Shown: piece after piece, positions 45,876-55,229 of the stretch
How the letters are laid out: every line of letters begins with the position of its first letter
How positions within the stretch are numbered: the stretch's first letter is position 1
Assembly (NCBI RefSeq): GCF_029057325.1
Contig: NZ_JAICZW010000096.1
Location: 1-64,000, forward strand
Direction of reading: 5' to 3'
Source: Bacteroides sp.
GTDB lineage: Bacteria; Bacteroidota; Bacteroidia; Bacteroidales; Bacteroidaceae
Length of the DNA stretch: 64,000 nucleotides
The notes under the pieces: model-generated
Told to the model about the DNA's origin: nothing
What the model saw: the letters and a program-made list of their open reading frames with translations, nothing else
Databases searched by the model: none
Program-made: the position numbers and the translations under genes

Positions 45876-47270
45876 ATGTCCGAATCAGCTTTTATTTTCA
45901 GCCTCTTTATGGTGGGCGTTACGGCGATAGGCCTTTACCGTAAGTTTAACCCCCAGGGGCTTCTGATGCTCTCCGGCCTGCTTATGCTGACAGCCGCTTT
46001 CTTTATGCAGGTGCATCCTGTAACACCCGATAAACCCACCGGAACGGTGACGTTTGACATCATCAGGATGGTAGAGGAGACCTTCCTCTCCAATCTGGCG
46101 CGTGCGGGGCTAATGATTATGACGATTGGCGGGTATGTGGCCTTTATGAATCATATCAAAGCTACGAATGCTCTGGTCTATATTTCCATGAAGCCGTTAG
46201 GGCTTTTCCGGAATTATCCTTATCTGGCGGCTACCATCGTGATTCCCATCGGACAATTGCTGTTCATCACGACTCCGTCGGCAGCCGGGTTGGGATTGCT
46301 GTTGGTGGCTTCGGTCTATCCGGTGCTGGTTAGCCTTGGAGTAAGCCGGTTCACGGCTTTGTCGGTCATTGCCGCCGCTACGCTGTTTGACCAGGGACCG
46401 GGTTCGGCAAATACGGCGATGGCTGCCGGACTTATCGGGCAATCCAATGTGGAGTATTTCATCGTTCACCAGCTTCCTTTGGTGATTCCCACTTCACTGG
46501 TCATCATGATTCTTTTCTATTTCAGTAACCGCTATTTTGATAAGAGAGACAGGAAAAAGCGGCAGGAACTTTCATCGCAGTCATCGGGCGATCTTGCCGA
46601 GTCGTCCGTGGAAAAGCCGGATGTGCCGTTGTTTTTTGCCCTGCTTCCCATATTGCCTTTGGCGCTTCTCATTGTCTTTTCTCCATTTGTGGGATTGTTT
46701 CAGCCGGTTGTCGCTTTGGGCACTACTACTGCCATGCTTTTTTCCCTGTTCTTGTCATTGACGTTTGTGCTGCTTCATACCCGCAACTTGCGGACTACTT
46801 TTGACGCTTTCGGCAGTTTTTGGAAAGGGATGGGAAATGTATTCACTTCAGTCGTCACATTGATAGTCGCTTCGGAAGTTTTCTCCAAAGGTTTGATTCA
46901 CTTAGGGTTTATTGACTTTCTGGTGAGTTACTCTTCCCACATCGGACTGTCGGGATTGACGATTGCCGCCGTTTTTGCTCTCATCATCTTCGGAGCCGCC
47001 ATGTTGATGGGAAGCGGCAATGCCGCCTTTTTCTCTTTCGGTCCGTTACTGCCCGGCATAGCTACCCAACTCGGTTTGCCTGTTTTTGCATTGGTACTTC
47101 CGTTGCAACTGGCGGCAAGCATGGGACGTGCCGCATCTCCTATCGCCGGAATCATTGTTGCCATTGCCGGTGTGGCGGGTGTGTCGCCGGTGGAGTTGGC
47201 GCGGCGCAATACGTTCCCCTTGGTGGGAGGAATCATCTTTTTGATACTTTATCATCTTATCACTTTCTAA
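45876..47270 (+). CDS. DcuC-family C4-dicarboxylate/anaerobic carrier
   Basis: A 464-residue inner-membrane protein with about 12 hydrophobic segments. Features are VHPVTPDKPTGTVTFDIIRMVEETF near 50, the conserved TPSAAGLGLLLVAS near 140, and GAAMLMGSGNAAFFSFGPLLPG near 378. The DcuC family exchanges or takes up fumarate, succinate and aspartate in anaerobic cells. It lies 16 bp before iadA, so it may carry the aspartate-containing product or exchange it for succinate. Relatives of this group also carry small peptides or modified acids, so the cargo cannot be fixed. Confidence 0.85.
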   Translation: MSESAFIFSLFMVGVTAIGLYRKFNPQGLLMLSGLLMLTAAFFMQVHPVTPDKPTGTVTFDIIRMVEETFLSNLARAGLMIMTIGGYVAFMNHIKATNALVYISMKPLGLFRNYPYLAATIVIPIGQLLFITTPSAAGLGLLLVASVYPVLVSLGVSRFTALSVIAAATLFDQGPGSANTAMAAGLIGQSNVEYFIVHQLPLVIPTSLVIMILFYFSNRYFDKRDRKKRQELSSQSSGDLAESSVEKPDVPLFFALLPILPLALLIVFSPFVGLFQPVVALGTTTAMLFSLFLSLTFVLLHTRNLRTTFDAFGSFWKGMGNVFTSVVTLIVASEVFSKGLIHLGFIDFLVSYSSHIGLSGLTIAAVFALIIFGAAMLMGSGNAAFFSFGPLLPGIATQLGLPVFALVLPLQLAASMGRAASPIAGIIVAIAGVAGVSPVELARRNTFPLVGGIIFLILYHLITF

Positions 47271-47286
47271 AAAACGTTCAACTGTT

Positions 47287-48429
47287 ATGCTTACATTGAT
47301 AAAAAATGCAGATTTATACGCTCCTGCCCATTTAGGCAAGAATGACATATTGCTTTGTGGAGAAAAGATTGCATACGTCTCTAAAGCAATTGAACTGAAT
47401 GGCTCTTATTGTCATGCCATTGATGCGCAAGGGAAAATCGTGATGCCGGGATTCATAGACCAGCATGTGCATGTTACTGGGGGAGGAGGGCAACAGGGCT
47501 ATGCTTCGTTAGTGCCCGAAGTGACCATGAGCGAACTCGTCTCATGCGGTACTACCACCGTATTGGGGATGCTCGGTACCGACGGTTTTGCCAAAGAGCT
47601 TACCACGCTTTACGCAAAGGTGAAGGCCATTGACGATGACGGATTGTCGGCTTACATGCTGACCGGTTATTATGGACTGCCTGCCAAGACATTGATGGAT
47701 AGTGTAGCCGATGACCTTATTTTCATAGACAAGGTCATTGGTTGCAAACTTGCCATGAGCGATGACCGCAGTCCGTTCCCCACAGAACAGGAGATATTGC
47801 GGCTCATCCATCAAGTACGTTTAGGCGGATTCACTTCCGGCAAAGGAGGGATTCTTCACATTCATTTGGGGGCGTTGCCCGAAGGCATTGGGACATTGCT
47901 TGACATCGCCCGCCGTTATCCCACCTTGATATCTTATTTGTCTCCTACGCATCTGATTCGTACGGAGTCTCTTTTCATGCAAGCGGTGGAATTGGGTAAG
48001 TTGGGTGGAATGGTTGATTTCTCGACCGGAGGTACCCAATTCGATACTCCCCATCGTTGTGTGATACGTGCCCTGCAAGCAGGTGTCCCCCTTGACCGCA
48101 TCACTTTCTCCAGCGATGGGCATGGCGGGGTGCGTAGGGTAAACCCTGAGACGGGTGAAGTGACCTATCGCCCGGCTCCTTTAGATTTGAACTTTAGAGA
48201 AGTGGTCGCGTTGGTTCATGAAGAGGGATTGCCGTTGGAGCAAGCTGTTACGCTGATAACGTCCAATCCGGCACGCAACCTGAAACTGCGGAGCAAGGGC
48301 TTTGTTGCGGAGGGAGCGGATGCGGATTTGTGCTTCCTGACGGAAGATTTGCGGCTTACGGATGTGGTCGCCCGCGGACAGTTTGTGATGCGGGATGGTG
48401 AAATTGTAAAGAAAGGAAGATACGAATGA
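47287..48429 (+). CDS. iadA: Isoaspartyl dipeptidase IadA
   Basis: A 380-residue amidohydrolase that hydrolyses beta-aspartyl dipeptides to aspartate and the second amino acid. Metal-binding and active-site motifs visible are FIDQHVHVTGGGG near 58, IGCKLAMSD near 155 (the carboxylated Lys), HIHLG near 197, SPTHLIRTE near 222 and SSDGHGG near 280. There is no signal peptide, so it acts in the cytoplasm. It overlaps the next gene by 4 bp (ATGA). In other bacteria iadA accompanies transporters for similar products, but its pairing with SusCD and a three-domain exported hydrolase is unusual. Confidence 0.94.
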   Translation: MLTLIKNADLYAPAHLGKNDILLCGEKIAYVSKAIELNGSYCHAIDAQGKIVMPGFIDQHVHVTGGGGQQGYASLVPEVTMSELVSCGTTTVLGMLGTDGFAKELTTLYAKVKAIDDDGLSAYMLTGYYGLPAKTLMDSVADDLIFIDKVIGCKLAMSDDRSPFPTEQEILRLIHQVRLGGFTSGKGGILHIHLGALPEGIGTLLDIARRYPTLISYLSPTHLIRTESLFMQAVELGKLGGMVDFSTGGTQFDTPHRCVIRALQAGVPLDRITFSSDGHGGVRRVNPETGEVTYRPAPLDLNFREVVALVHEEGLPLEQAVTLITSNPARNLKLRSKGFVAEGADADLCFLTEDLRLTDVVARGQFVMRDGEIVKKGRYE

Positions 48430-51400
48430 TGAAGAAAACGATTATATTCTGCATAGGATTTCTCTGCATTTCCCTGTGCGCAATGGCGGACAGGGCTTTT
48501 GAAAGTTCAAGGGGCGAACATGTGTTTACATATAACCAATACGCTCCTTTCGCCAATCGTCCGATAGACATACATTACTATATACCTTCACGGGGGGATG
48601 TCAGGCAGATGCCTGTCGTATTTGTATTTGAAGGGGGTGACCGAGGATATTCTTACCTGCTGGATAGTTGGAAAAAAGAAGCGGAGCGGGAAGGGTTCAT
48701 GCTGTTTATACCCCACTTCGATTTGAAAGCCTATCCCTTGAAGGACTATCAGGAGATAGGGGTAATGAATGCTTCCCATACGGTGGCCAACGCTCCTGAG
48801 GCAATAACGCCTGTATTGATTGACAAGCTGTTTGAGCATATACGTCAATGTACGGAAAGCGTGCGGAAAGGATATATGCTCTACGGCCACTCGGCAGGCG
48901 GGCAGTTTGTCCAGCGTTTCATGCTCTTTCATGATAGCCCCTACGTGGAGAAAGCGATTATCGGTTCGCCCGGATGGTACACTTTTCCCGATTCCGTGCA
49001 AGCCTATCCTTACGGGACGGCAGGCGTTCCCTATATCTCGTCCGAGCGTATCAGGAAGTATCTTTCCAAACCAATCGTGTTGCAATTGGCTTTGGGGGAC
49101 ACGGTACGTGAGTCCTTCTTACGCAAGACTCCTGAAGCTGAGAGACAAGGACGGAACCGGCTGGAACGCGGACGCAGTTTCTGGTCTTATCTGCATCGGC
49201 TGGCTGCGTCCGGCGGCTGGAAATGCAATTGGCGTAAGGTGGAAGAAGCGGGAATAGGACATGAGTCTGTCCCCATGGGAAAACAAGCTGTTCCATTGTT
49301 GATGACAGATTCCTTAAGAATACTCTTCATAGGCAATAGCTATACATTCTTCAACCGTCTGCCGTGGCAGGTTCAAGCGTTGGCTGCTTCGTGTGGAAAA
49401 AGAATGTCGGTACGCCAAGTGGCTAATCCCGGTTGGTACTTGGAACAGCATACCGCTGATACGCGAACCGTAGAGACGATTCGTGAAGGAGGATGGGACT
49501 ATATGGTGATGCAGGAGCAGAGCAAGGCACCTGCCAATGAGGATAAAGAACGGGTGAAGGAGCATGTGTTCCGTCCTGCGGAGCAGTTGGATAGTCTGCG
49601 TCGCCTCTATGCTCCAAAGGGGAAGAGCGTCTGTTATATGACATGGGGGCGCAACAACGATACTTACGAAACGATGCAGCGGCGGCTTACGGAAAACTAT
49701 CTGGAAATGGCAGATAGGCTGGATGCTTATTGCGCTCCTGTGGGTGAGGCGTGGAGACGGGTGCGCAAGGAACGGCCGGATTTGCAATTATATGATCCGG
49801 ATGGCAGCCATCCCAGTCTTGCCGGCAGCTATCTGGCGGCTTGTGTCTTCTATACGGTCTTCTTCGGTGAGTCTTTTCAGAGCGATTATTATGCGGGCTT
49901 GTCATCGGATGAGGCTCTCTATCTGCAAAGAATAGCTCAGGAAGTGGTGTTGTCCAACCTTGTGTTGTGGAATCGGAAGATGTCGAAACAACCGTCATAC
50001 ATCACTGACGGTTTCTATCCTGAACCGAAACTTGATAGTGAGACCCCCACTTTAAGTAAGTTTTATGGCAGCGGATTGGCATCGGTGGATGAGATAAAGG
50101 AATACTTGCGGCGATTGGTCGCGTGTTTCCCTGACAGGGCATCTATGGAGGAGGTAGGTGCGACCGGACAGGGCCGTTCCATCTCTGTGCTCTATTTAGG
50201 CGCTCCCGACAAGAAGAAGGTGAAGGTGTGGATTCAGGCGGCACTGCACGGCAATGAGCCTGCGGGTGCTGAGGCTGTCTGTATGCTTGTCCGTTACCTG
50301 CTCTGTGAAGAAGAGGGGCGTGAATTGTTGAATCAGGTAGCCGTGGCTTTGGTTCCTGTAGCCAATGTGGACGGTTATGCCATCCAGCAACGCCGTTCGG
50401 GAGACGGTTACGATTTGAACCGTGACCAGAGTAAATTGGAAGACCCCGTTACTTGGTTGTTGAAACAGGCATATTGCCGATGGAGCCCGGATGTAGCTCT
50501 TGACATTCACGAATATAATCCTTTGCGTCAAGAATTTGGCTTGCTGCGTGGCACGTCGGTGGCGAATGCCTCTGATGTATTGTTCTTGCCTACCGGACAT
50601 TTGAATGTCCCTGTGGCCTTACGCTCTTTGTCAGAAACCCTTTTCCGCTACGAGGCAGAGGCTGCATTGGACCGTGCGGGTTACACTTCTGGTTTCTATT
50701 TTACTCCTCGTGTGGCGGATGATGGTTCGCTGCTGCTTGCGAAAGACGCGAAAAGCCCGCAGTCCAGTTCCACTTTTCAGGCATTGACCGGTGCGGTATC
50801 TCTTTTTATTGAAATAAGAGGGATTGGATTGGGACCGGATTGTTTCGCCCGCCGTAGTGAGTGTGGCTTTCTGGTGGCCCGACAGACGTTGGCTACAGCC
50901 GCCCGCCATCGCGTTTTGGTCAAGCGTATGATAGCACAGGCAAGAAAGCGCACTTTGAAGGCGGATGAACCGATATATGTCACGTTCTCTTCAGATACAG
51001 TACGCCATACCGCGTCCTTTATTGATTATGAAAAGAAGGAATTGTTTAAAGCTGAATTGCCGACCATTGATGCCATGCGGATGAAACCGCGGTTGACGCG
51101 CGTTCGTCCTAAGGCTTATTGGCTGGATGCAAGCTGTGCGGAGGCTGTATGCAAACTTCAGGCATTGGGTATATCTGTTGAGCAGGTCACTCGTGTGCGA
51201 AGAGTAAAAGCGGAACGTTACAAAGTGACCCATTTGGAGCGCGCAGAGAAAGAATGGGAGGGCATTCGTCCGGTAAATGTGGAAACAGCCGTTCGTGAAG
51301 AGGATGTCGAGCTTCCGATTGGCAGTTGGCTGGTACCTTTGTCGCAGCCTATGGGCAATTTGGCGGCTACGTTGTTGGAACCGGAATCCGCCTGTGGGTT

Positions 51401-51467
51401 TGTGAACTTCTGTGTGATTCCGGTTGAAAAGGGGAAGGACCTTCTTGTCGGTAGGCTTATGAAATAA
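48426..51467 (+). CDS. Three-domain exported protein: alpha/beta hydrolase, SGNH and M14 peptidase
   Basis: A 1013-residue protein with a signal peptide (about 1-20, CAMADR). Residues 30-295 form an alpha/beta hydrolase with GHSAGGQ (Ser near 156) and GIGHESVPMGKQ (His near 282). Residues about 297-520 are SGNH/DUF4886-like, with LFIGNSYT near 301 and DGSHPS near 460. Residues about 540-860 are an M14 zinc carboxypeptidase: LHGNEPAG (His and Glu ligands near 608-611), DLNRDQ, DIHEYNP near 694 and FIEIRGIG (catalytic Glu near 797). The tail of about 150 residues is undefined. The start may be 48426 or 48429. It overlaps iadA by 4 bp and precedes GH97 by 30 bp. The three activities in one secreted chain suggest coordinated removal of acyl groups and peptide trimming. 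Confidence 0.82.
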   Translation: MMKKTIIFCIGFLCISLCAMADRAFESSRGEHVFTYNQYAPFANRPIDIHYYIPSRGDVRQMPVVFVFEGGDRGYSYLLDSWKKEAEREGFMLFIPHFDLKAYPLKDYQEIGVMNASHTVANAPEAITPVLIDKLFEHIRQCTESVRKGYMLYGHSAGGQFVQRFMLFHDSPYVEKAIIGSPGWYTFPDSVQAYPYGTAGVPYISSERIRKYLSKPIVLQLALGDTVRESFLRKTPEAERQGRNRLERGRSFWSYLHRLAASGGWKCNWRKVEEAGIGHESVPMGKQAVPLLMTDSLRILFIGNSYTFFNRLPWQVQALAASCGKRMSVRQVANPGWYLEQHTADTRTVETIREGGWDYMVMQEQSKAPANEDKERVKEHVFRPAEQLDSLRRLYAPKGKSVCYMTWGRNNDTYETMQRRLTENYLEMADRLDAYCAPVGEAWRRVRKERPDLQLYDPDGSHPSLAGSYLAACVFYTVFFGESFQSDYYAGLSSDEALYLQRIAQEVVLSNLVLWNRKMSKQPSYITDGFYPEPKLDSETPTLSKFYGSGLASVDEIKEYLRRLVACFPDRASMEEVGATGQGRSISVLYLGAPDKKKVKVWIQAALHGNEPAGAEAVCMLVRYLLCEEEGRELLNQVAVALVPVANVDGYAIQQRRSGDGYDLNRDQSKLEDPVTWLLKQAYCRWSPDVALDIHEYNPLRQEFGLLRGTSVANASDVLFLPTGHLNVPVALRSLSETLFRYEAEAALDRAGYTSGFYFTPRVADDGSLLLAKDAKSPQSSSTFQALTGAVSLFIEIRGIGLGPDCFARRSECGFLVARQTLATAARHRVLVKRMIAQARKRTLKADEPIYVTFSSDTVRHTASFIDYEKKELFKAELPTIDAMRMKPRLTRVRPKAYWLDASCAEAVCKLQALGISVEQVTRVRRVKAERYKVTHLERAEKEWEGIRPVNVETAVREEDVELPIGSWLVPLSQPMGNLAATLLEPESACGFVNFCVIPVEKGKDLLVGRLMK

Positions 51468-51497
51468 GAGTTGGAAATATTAAATTGGATAAAGACT

Positions 51498-53516
51498 ATG
51501 AAACTAAAAAAAATGTGGCGGATTATGCTTTCCTTATGTTTGGGGCTGTGGATGATTTCATGCCAACAGGAGCAGACCAAACTGACCTCTCCTGACGGAA
51601 AGCTTTCTTTAGAGTTTGTATTGGATGAAGAGGGCACTCCCCGGTATTGCCTGAAACATGACGGAAAGGATATTTTGCTCCCTTCCCGTTTAGGATTGGT
51701 TTTGAAGGATGCTCCCAATCTTTTGACGGGCTTCACCGTGAAAGAGATTAAACATGATTCCCATAACGAGGTTTGGCAACCGGTTTGGGGAGAAGAGGCT
51801 GAAATCGTAAATCATTATAACGAACTGAAGGTATGCCTTGCGGAGAAAGAGGCGTTGGGACGGGAATTGGACATCGTTTTCCGTCTTTTTGACGATGGAA
51901 TGGGATTCCGGTATGAGTTCCCCCGTCAGGAACATCTGCAAGAGTTCCTGATTGATGATGAAGTGACCGAGTTCGTCTTTCCGTCAGATTGTGATGCTTG
52001 GAGCATTCCGGTGGAAGGAGTCCGTTTTTATGAGGCGTTGTTTGAGAAAAAGCCTCTCAGCAAGATGGGATGGGTAAGCACTCCGGTAACAATAGAGACG
52101 GCTGACAGCCTTTATCTGGCAATTCATGAAGCGAATCTTACGGACTATGCCGCTATGAACTTGAAGCCGGTTGAACAGTCTGGAGATAGTGAAGCCGTCA
52201 CATTGCGTGCGGCCCTTACTCCTTGGAGTACAGGTGAGAAAGTGCGTGTCGCCGATACGCGCGTCTCTCCTTGGCGCACCATGATAGTGGCTGAATCTGC
52301 CGGTGACCTGCTGCTTTCCCGCCTTATGCTGAATCTGAATGAGCCGTGTCGCATGGAAGATACTTCATGGATACAGCCGATGCGCTATATTGGAATTTGG
52401 TGGGCTTACCACATGAAACACAATACGTGGCATGCCGGTCCGGAACATGGCGCTACAACGGAGAACACAATGCGTCATATCGACTTTGCCGCAGCCAATA
52501 ACATCGGTGGTGTATTGGTCGAAGGATGGAATGAAGATTGGGCTACCTGGAAGTTCAGTTTCACAAAGCCATACGCTGATTTTGATATACAGCGCATTAC
52601 AGATTATGGACATAAGAAAGGGGTCGCTTTAATCGGACACCATGAGACCGGTGGCAATGTCTCCAATTATGAAAGCCAGATGGAAGAGGGCTTCAGCTTC
52701 TATGAGAGGTACGGTGTGCATCAGGTGAAAACAGGCTATGTAGGCGATTTGCTCGATGGTAAAGAACGTCACAGCAGTCAATTTGGAGTGCTTCATTATC
52801 GCAAGGTGATAGAAGCAGCTGCCCGTCATCGCATCTGCATAGACAATCATGAGCCGGTGATTCCTACTGGATTACAGCGTACCTATCCTAATCTGATGAC
52901 ACAAGAGGGCGTACGTGGGCAAGAATGGGATGCTTGGGATGCCGGTGGTGGAAATCCCCCTTCTCATACAGTGGTGTTGCCATTTACCCGTGGATTGGCA
53001 GGGCCTATGGATTTTACACCGGCGACGTTCCGTTTTGTGAATGATGTAATGCCGAAAACGCGTGTGCATACCACATTGGCTAAACAGTTGGCGCTCTTTG
53101 TGGTGCTCTATTCTCCGCTGCAAATGGCTTCGGATGAGATAGAGAATTACGAAGCCAATCCTGAACCGTTCAAATTTATAACATCTTGTCCTACGGATTG
53201 GAGTCGGACAATGGTACCGGAAGCACGCATTGGAAGTTATGTCACCGTTGCCCGTCGCGATAAAGGGGAGGGATGCTGGTACGTAGGCAGCATTACGGGA
53301 GATGAGGGAAGGACGGCTGTCATTAACCTCTCTTTTCTTGATACGGATAAAAAATATTTGGCTACGATTTACCGTGATGCTCCTGAGGCCGATTATGAGA
53401 CGTGTCCTGCCTCGATACTTATGGAAGAACGGGAAGTGTCAAGCGGTGATACCCTTACTATTTGGCAGGCACGTAGCGGTGGAACTGCCATTCGGTTATG
53501 TCCCCTTGAGGAATAG
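51498..53516 (+). CDS. GH97 family glycoside hydrolase
   Basis: A 672-residue lipoprotein (lipobox MISC near residue 19) starting at ATG 51498; an upstream in-frame ATG at 51471 would precede the signal. The GH97 N-domain begins LTSPDGKLSLEF. Catalytic-region motifs are LVEGWNEDW near 340, GHHETGGNVSNYE near 380 and KTGYVGDLLDG near 416, then MTQEGVRGQEW near 465. KTGYVGD and the Glu of HHETGG agree with inverting alpha-glucosidases (SusB-like), not the Asp-nucleophile retaining alpha-galactosidases; I am moderately sure. It is the last gene of the locus and ends at a bidirectional hairpin. Confidence 0.93.
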   Translation: MKLKKMWRIMLSLCLGLWMISCQQEQTKLTSPDGKLSLEFVLDEEGTPRYCLKHDGKDILLPSRLGLVLKDAPNLLTGFTVKEIKHDSHNEVWQPVWGEEAEIVNHYNELKVCLAEKEALGRELDIVFRLFDDGMGFRYEFPRQEHLQEFLIDDEVTEFVFPSDCDAWSIPVEGVRFYEALFEKKPLSKMGWVSTPVTIETADSLYLAIHEANLTDYAAMNLKPVEQSGDSEAVTLRAALTPWSTGEKVRVADTRVSPWRTMIVAESAGDLLLSRLMLNLNEPCRMEDTSWIQPMRYIGIWWAYHMKHNTWHAGPEHGATTENTMRHIDFAAANNIGGVLVEGWNEDWATWKFSFTKPYADFDIQRITDYGHKKGVALIGHHETGGNVSNYESQMEEGFSFYERYGVHQVKTGYVGDLLDGKERHSSQFGVLHYRKVIEAAARHRICIDNHEPVIPTGLQRTYPNLMTQEGVRGQEWDAWDAGGGNPPSHTVVLPFTRGLAGPMDFTPATFRFVNDVMPKTRVHTTLAKQLALFVVLYSPLQMASDEIENYEANPEPFKFITSCPTDWSRTMVPEARIGSYVTVARRDKGEGCWYVGSITGDEGRTAVINLSFLDTDKKYLATIYRDAPEADYETCPASILMEEREVSSGDTLTIWQARSGGTAIRLCPLEE

Positions 53517-53601
53517 TTTATGTAAAGAACAACGAGCGGGAATACGTTGCCGTTCTTGAGATTGCAATAGAGGGGAGATTCTTAGAAGTAGTATAAATTT
53601 C

Positions 53602-53647
53602 AGGCACGGAATTTCTTGTACAGGTCTTAGAATTCCGTGCCTGATTT
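53602..53647. terminator. Bidirectional hairpin, GH97/succinate CoA-transferase
   Basis: TCAGGCACGGAATT pairs with AATTCCGTGCCTGA, followed by a TTT. It lies between convergent genes and has the same CAGGCACGGA start as the hairpin at 7677-7752. Confidence 0.7.
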
Positions 53648-53689
53648 ATGGTGTTTGATTTTTCAGCCGTGTCATCTGCGGCTGAAAAA

Positions 53690-55186
53690 TCACTTATACT
53701 GTCCCCAATCCACATTCCTCATATCCCCGCTCTTCGCCAGTTCGGCGTGCATGGCGAGGGAGGCACGTACGGCATGCGGTGTCTGTGCTTTGCCGTCGGT
53801 CAGTTTCAGGTAGTCCCAAAGGATGTTCTTGTAGTCCGGGTGTGCGCAGTTTTCGATGATGGCTTGCGCGCGTTCCTTCGGGCTTTTGCCGCGGAGGTCG
53901 GCCACGCCCTGTTCGGTGACGATGATGTTGACATCGTGCTCCGTATGGTCCATGTGTGAGACCATGGGGACGATGGCGGAAATCTTGCCCTCTTTGGCCA
54001 CCGACGGACAGGTGAAGATGGAGATATAGGCATTGCGGGTGAAGTCGCCGCTTCCGCCGATGCCGTTCATCATCTTCGTGCCGCCGATGTGTGTGGAGTT
54101 CACGTTGCCATAGATGTCGGTTTCAATGGCGGTGTTGATGGAGATGACACCGAGTCGGCGGATGATTTCGGGGCTGTTCGAGATTTCCGACGGGCGGAGC
54201 ACCAGCTTGTCGCGGAAGAAGTCCATGTCGCGGTAGATGCCGTCCAGGCAGTCGTTCGTCACGGTCAGCGAGCAGGCGCTGCCGAACTTCACGCGGCCGT
54301 CGCGAATCAGCCCGATGACGGAGTTCTGTATGACTTCGGTGTACATCTCGAAGGCGGGGATGGTCTTGTCGCGTCCCAATGCGCCAAGCACGGCGTTGGC
54401 GATGTTTCCCACTCCCGATTGCAGCGGCAGGAAGGTGGGAGGGATGATGCCTCGCTTCATGTCGGCGGCCAGGAAGTCGGCCACGTTCTGTCCGATGCGG
54501 TCGGTCAGCGGGTCGGCGTCGGAGAAGGAGCGGGCTTCGTCGGGCCAGTCGGTCTCTACCACGCCTACAATCTTCTTCGGGTCCACCTGTATGTAGGGCA
54601 ATCCGATGCGGTCGCTTGCCTTGTAGATAGGTATGTCGCGGCGGTAGGGCGGGTCGAGGGGTTCGTAAACGTCGTGCAGTCCTATGGCGCTCTTGCTGTG
54701 GGCGGCGTTCAGCTCTACGACGATTTGGTCGGCGAGGCGGCACACGGTCGGTGATATTCCGCCTGCGGCTGTCAGGTAGATCTTGCCGTCTTCGGTCACT
54801 TCACACGCTTCGATGATGGCCACGTTGATTTTACCCATAAATCCGTAGCGCATTTCCTGCGCCATCTGCGAGAGGTGGATGTCGTTGTAGGCAATCTCGC
54901 CGTTGTTCACGGCCTTGCGGAAGTCCGTGTTCGTGGTGTAGGGGGCACGGTAGCGGATGGCCTTGACGCGTGACAGGATGCCGTCGCAAGAGTCTCCCGT
55001 AGATGCTCCGGTGAATATGCTTACCTGGAACGGGTTTCCTTTGGCGTGTTCCGCTTCCGCGATTTTCGCTAATTCAGCCGTTACGGCTTTGGCTGTTCCT
55101 GCAGGAGTGAATCCGCTCAGGCCGATGTTGTAGCCATGCTTGATGAGGCTTGCAGCTTCTGCTGCCGAAATGTGATTGAGTGCCAT
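53690..55186 (-). CDS. Succinate:acetate CoA-transferase / acetyl-CoA hydrolase family
   Basis: A 498-residue CoA-transferase family I enzyme. It moves CoA between succinyl-CoA or propionyl-CoA and acetate, serving succinate/propionate fermentation in Bacteroides. The N-terminus has GLSGFTPAGTAKAV and IFTGASTGDSCDG; the catalytic Glu lies in EMYTEVIQNSV near 300, followed by GGSGDFTRNAY near 405 and EQGVADLRGKSPKERA near 455. Length agrees with the family (about 500 residues). It follows the small membrane gene (55230-55592) by 43 bp of repetitive ATTTATGATTT DNA, so they form one minus-strand unit. Confidence 0.93.
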   Translation of the reverse strand: MALNHISAAEAASLIKHGYNIGLSGFTPAGTAKAVTAELAKIAEAEHAKGNPFQVSIFTGASTGDSCDGILSRVKAIRYRAPYTTNTDFRKAVNNGEIAYNDIHLSQMAQEMRYGFMGKINVAIIEACEVTEDGKIYLTAAGGISPTVCRLADQIVVELNAAHSKSAIGLHDVYEPLDPPYRRDIPIYKASDRIGLPYIQVDPKKIVGVVETDWPDEARSFSDADPLTDRIGQNVADFLAADMKRGIIPPTFLPLQSGVGNIANAVLGALGRDKTIPAFEMYTEVIQNSVIGLIRDGRVKFGSACSLTVTNDCLDGIYRDMDFFRDKLVLRPSEISNSPEIIRRLGVISINTAIETDIYGNVNSTHIGGTKMMNGIGGSGDFTRNAYISIFTCPSVAKEGKISAIVPMVSHMDHTEHDVNIIVTEQGVADLRGKSPKERAQAIIENCAHPDYKNILWDYLKLTDGKAQTPHAVRASLAMHAELAKSGDMRNVDWGQYK

Positions 55187-55229
55187 AAGATTTATGATTT
55201 TAGATTTATGATTTCAGATTCTTCATTTC

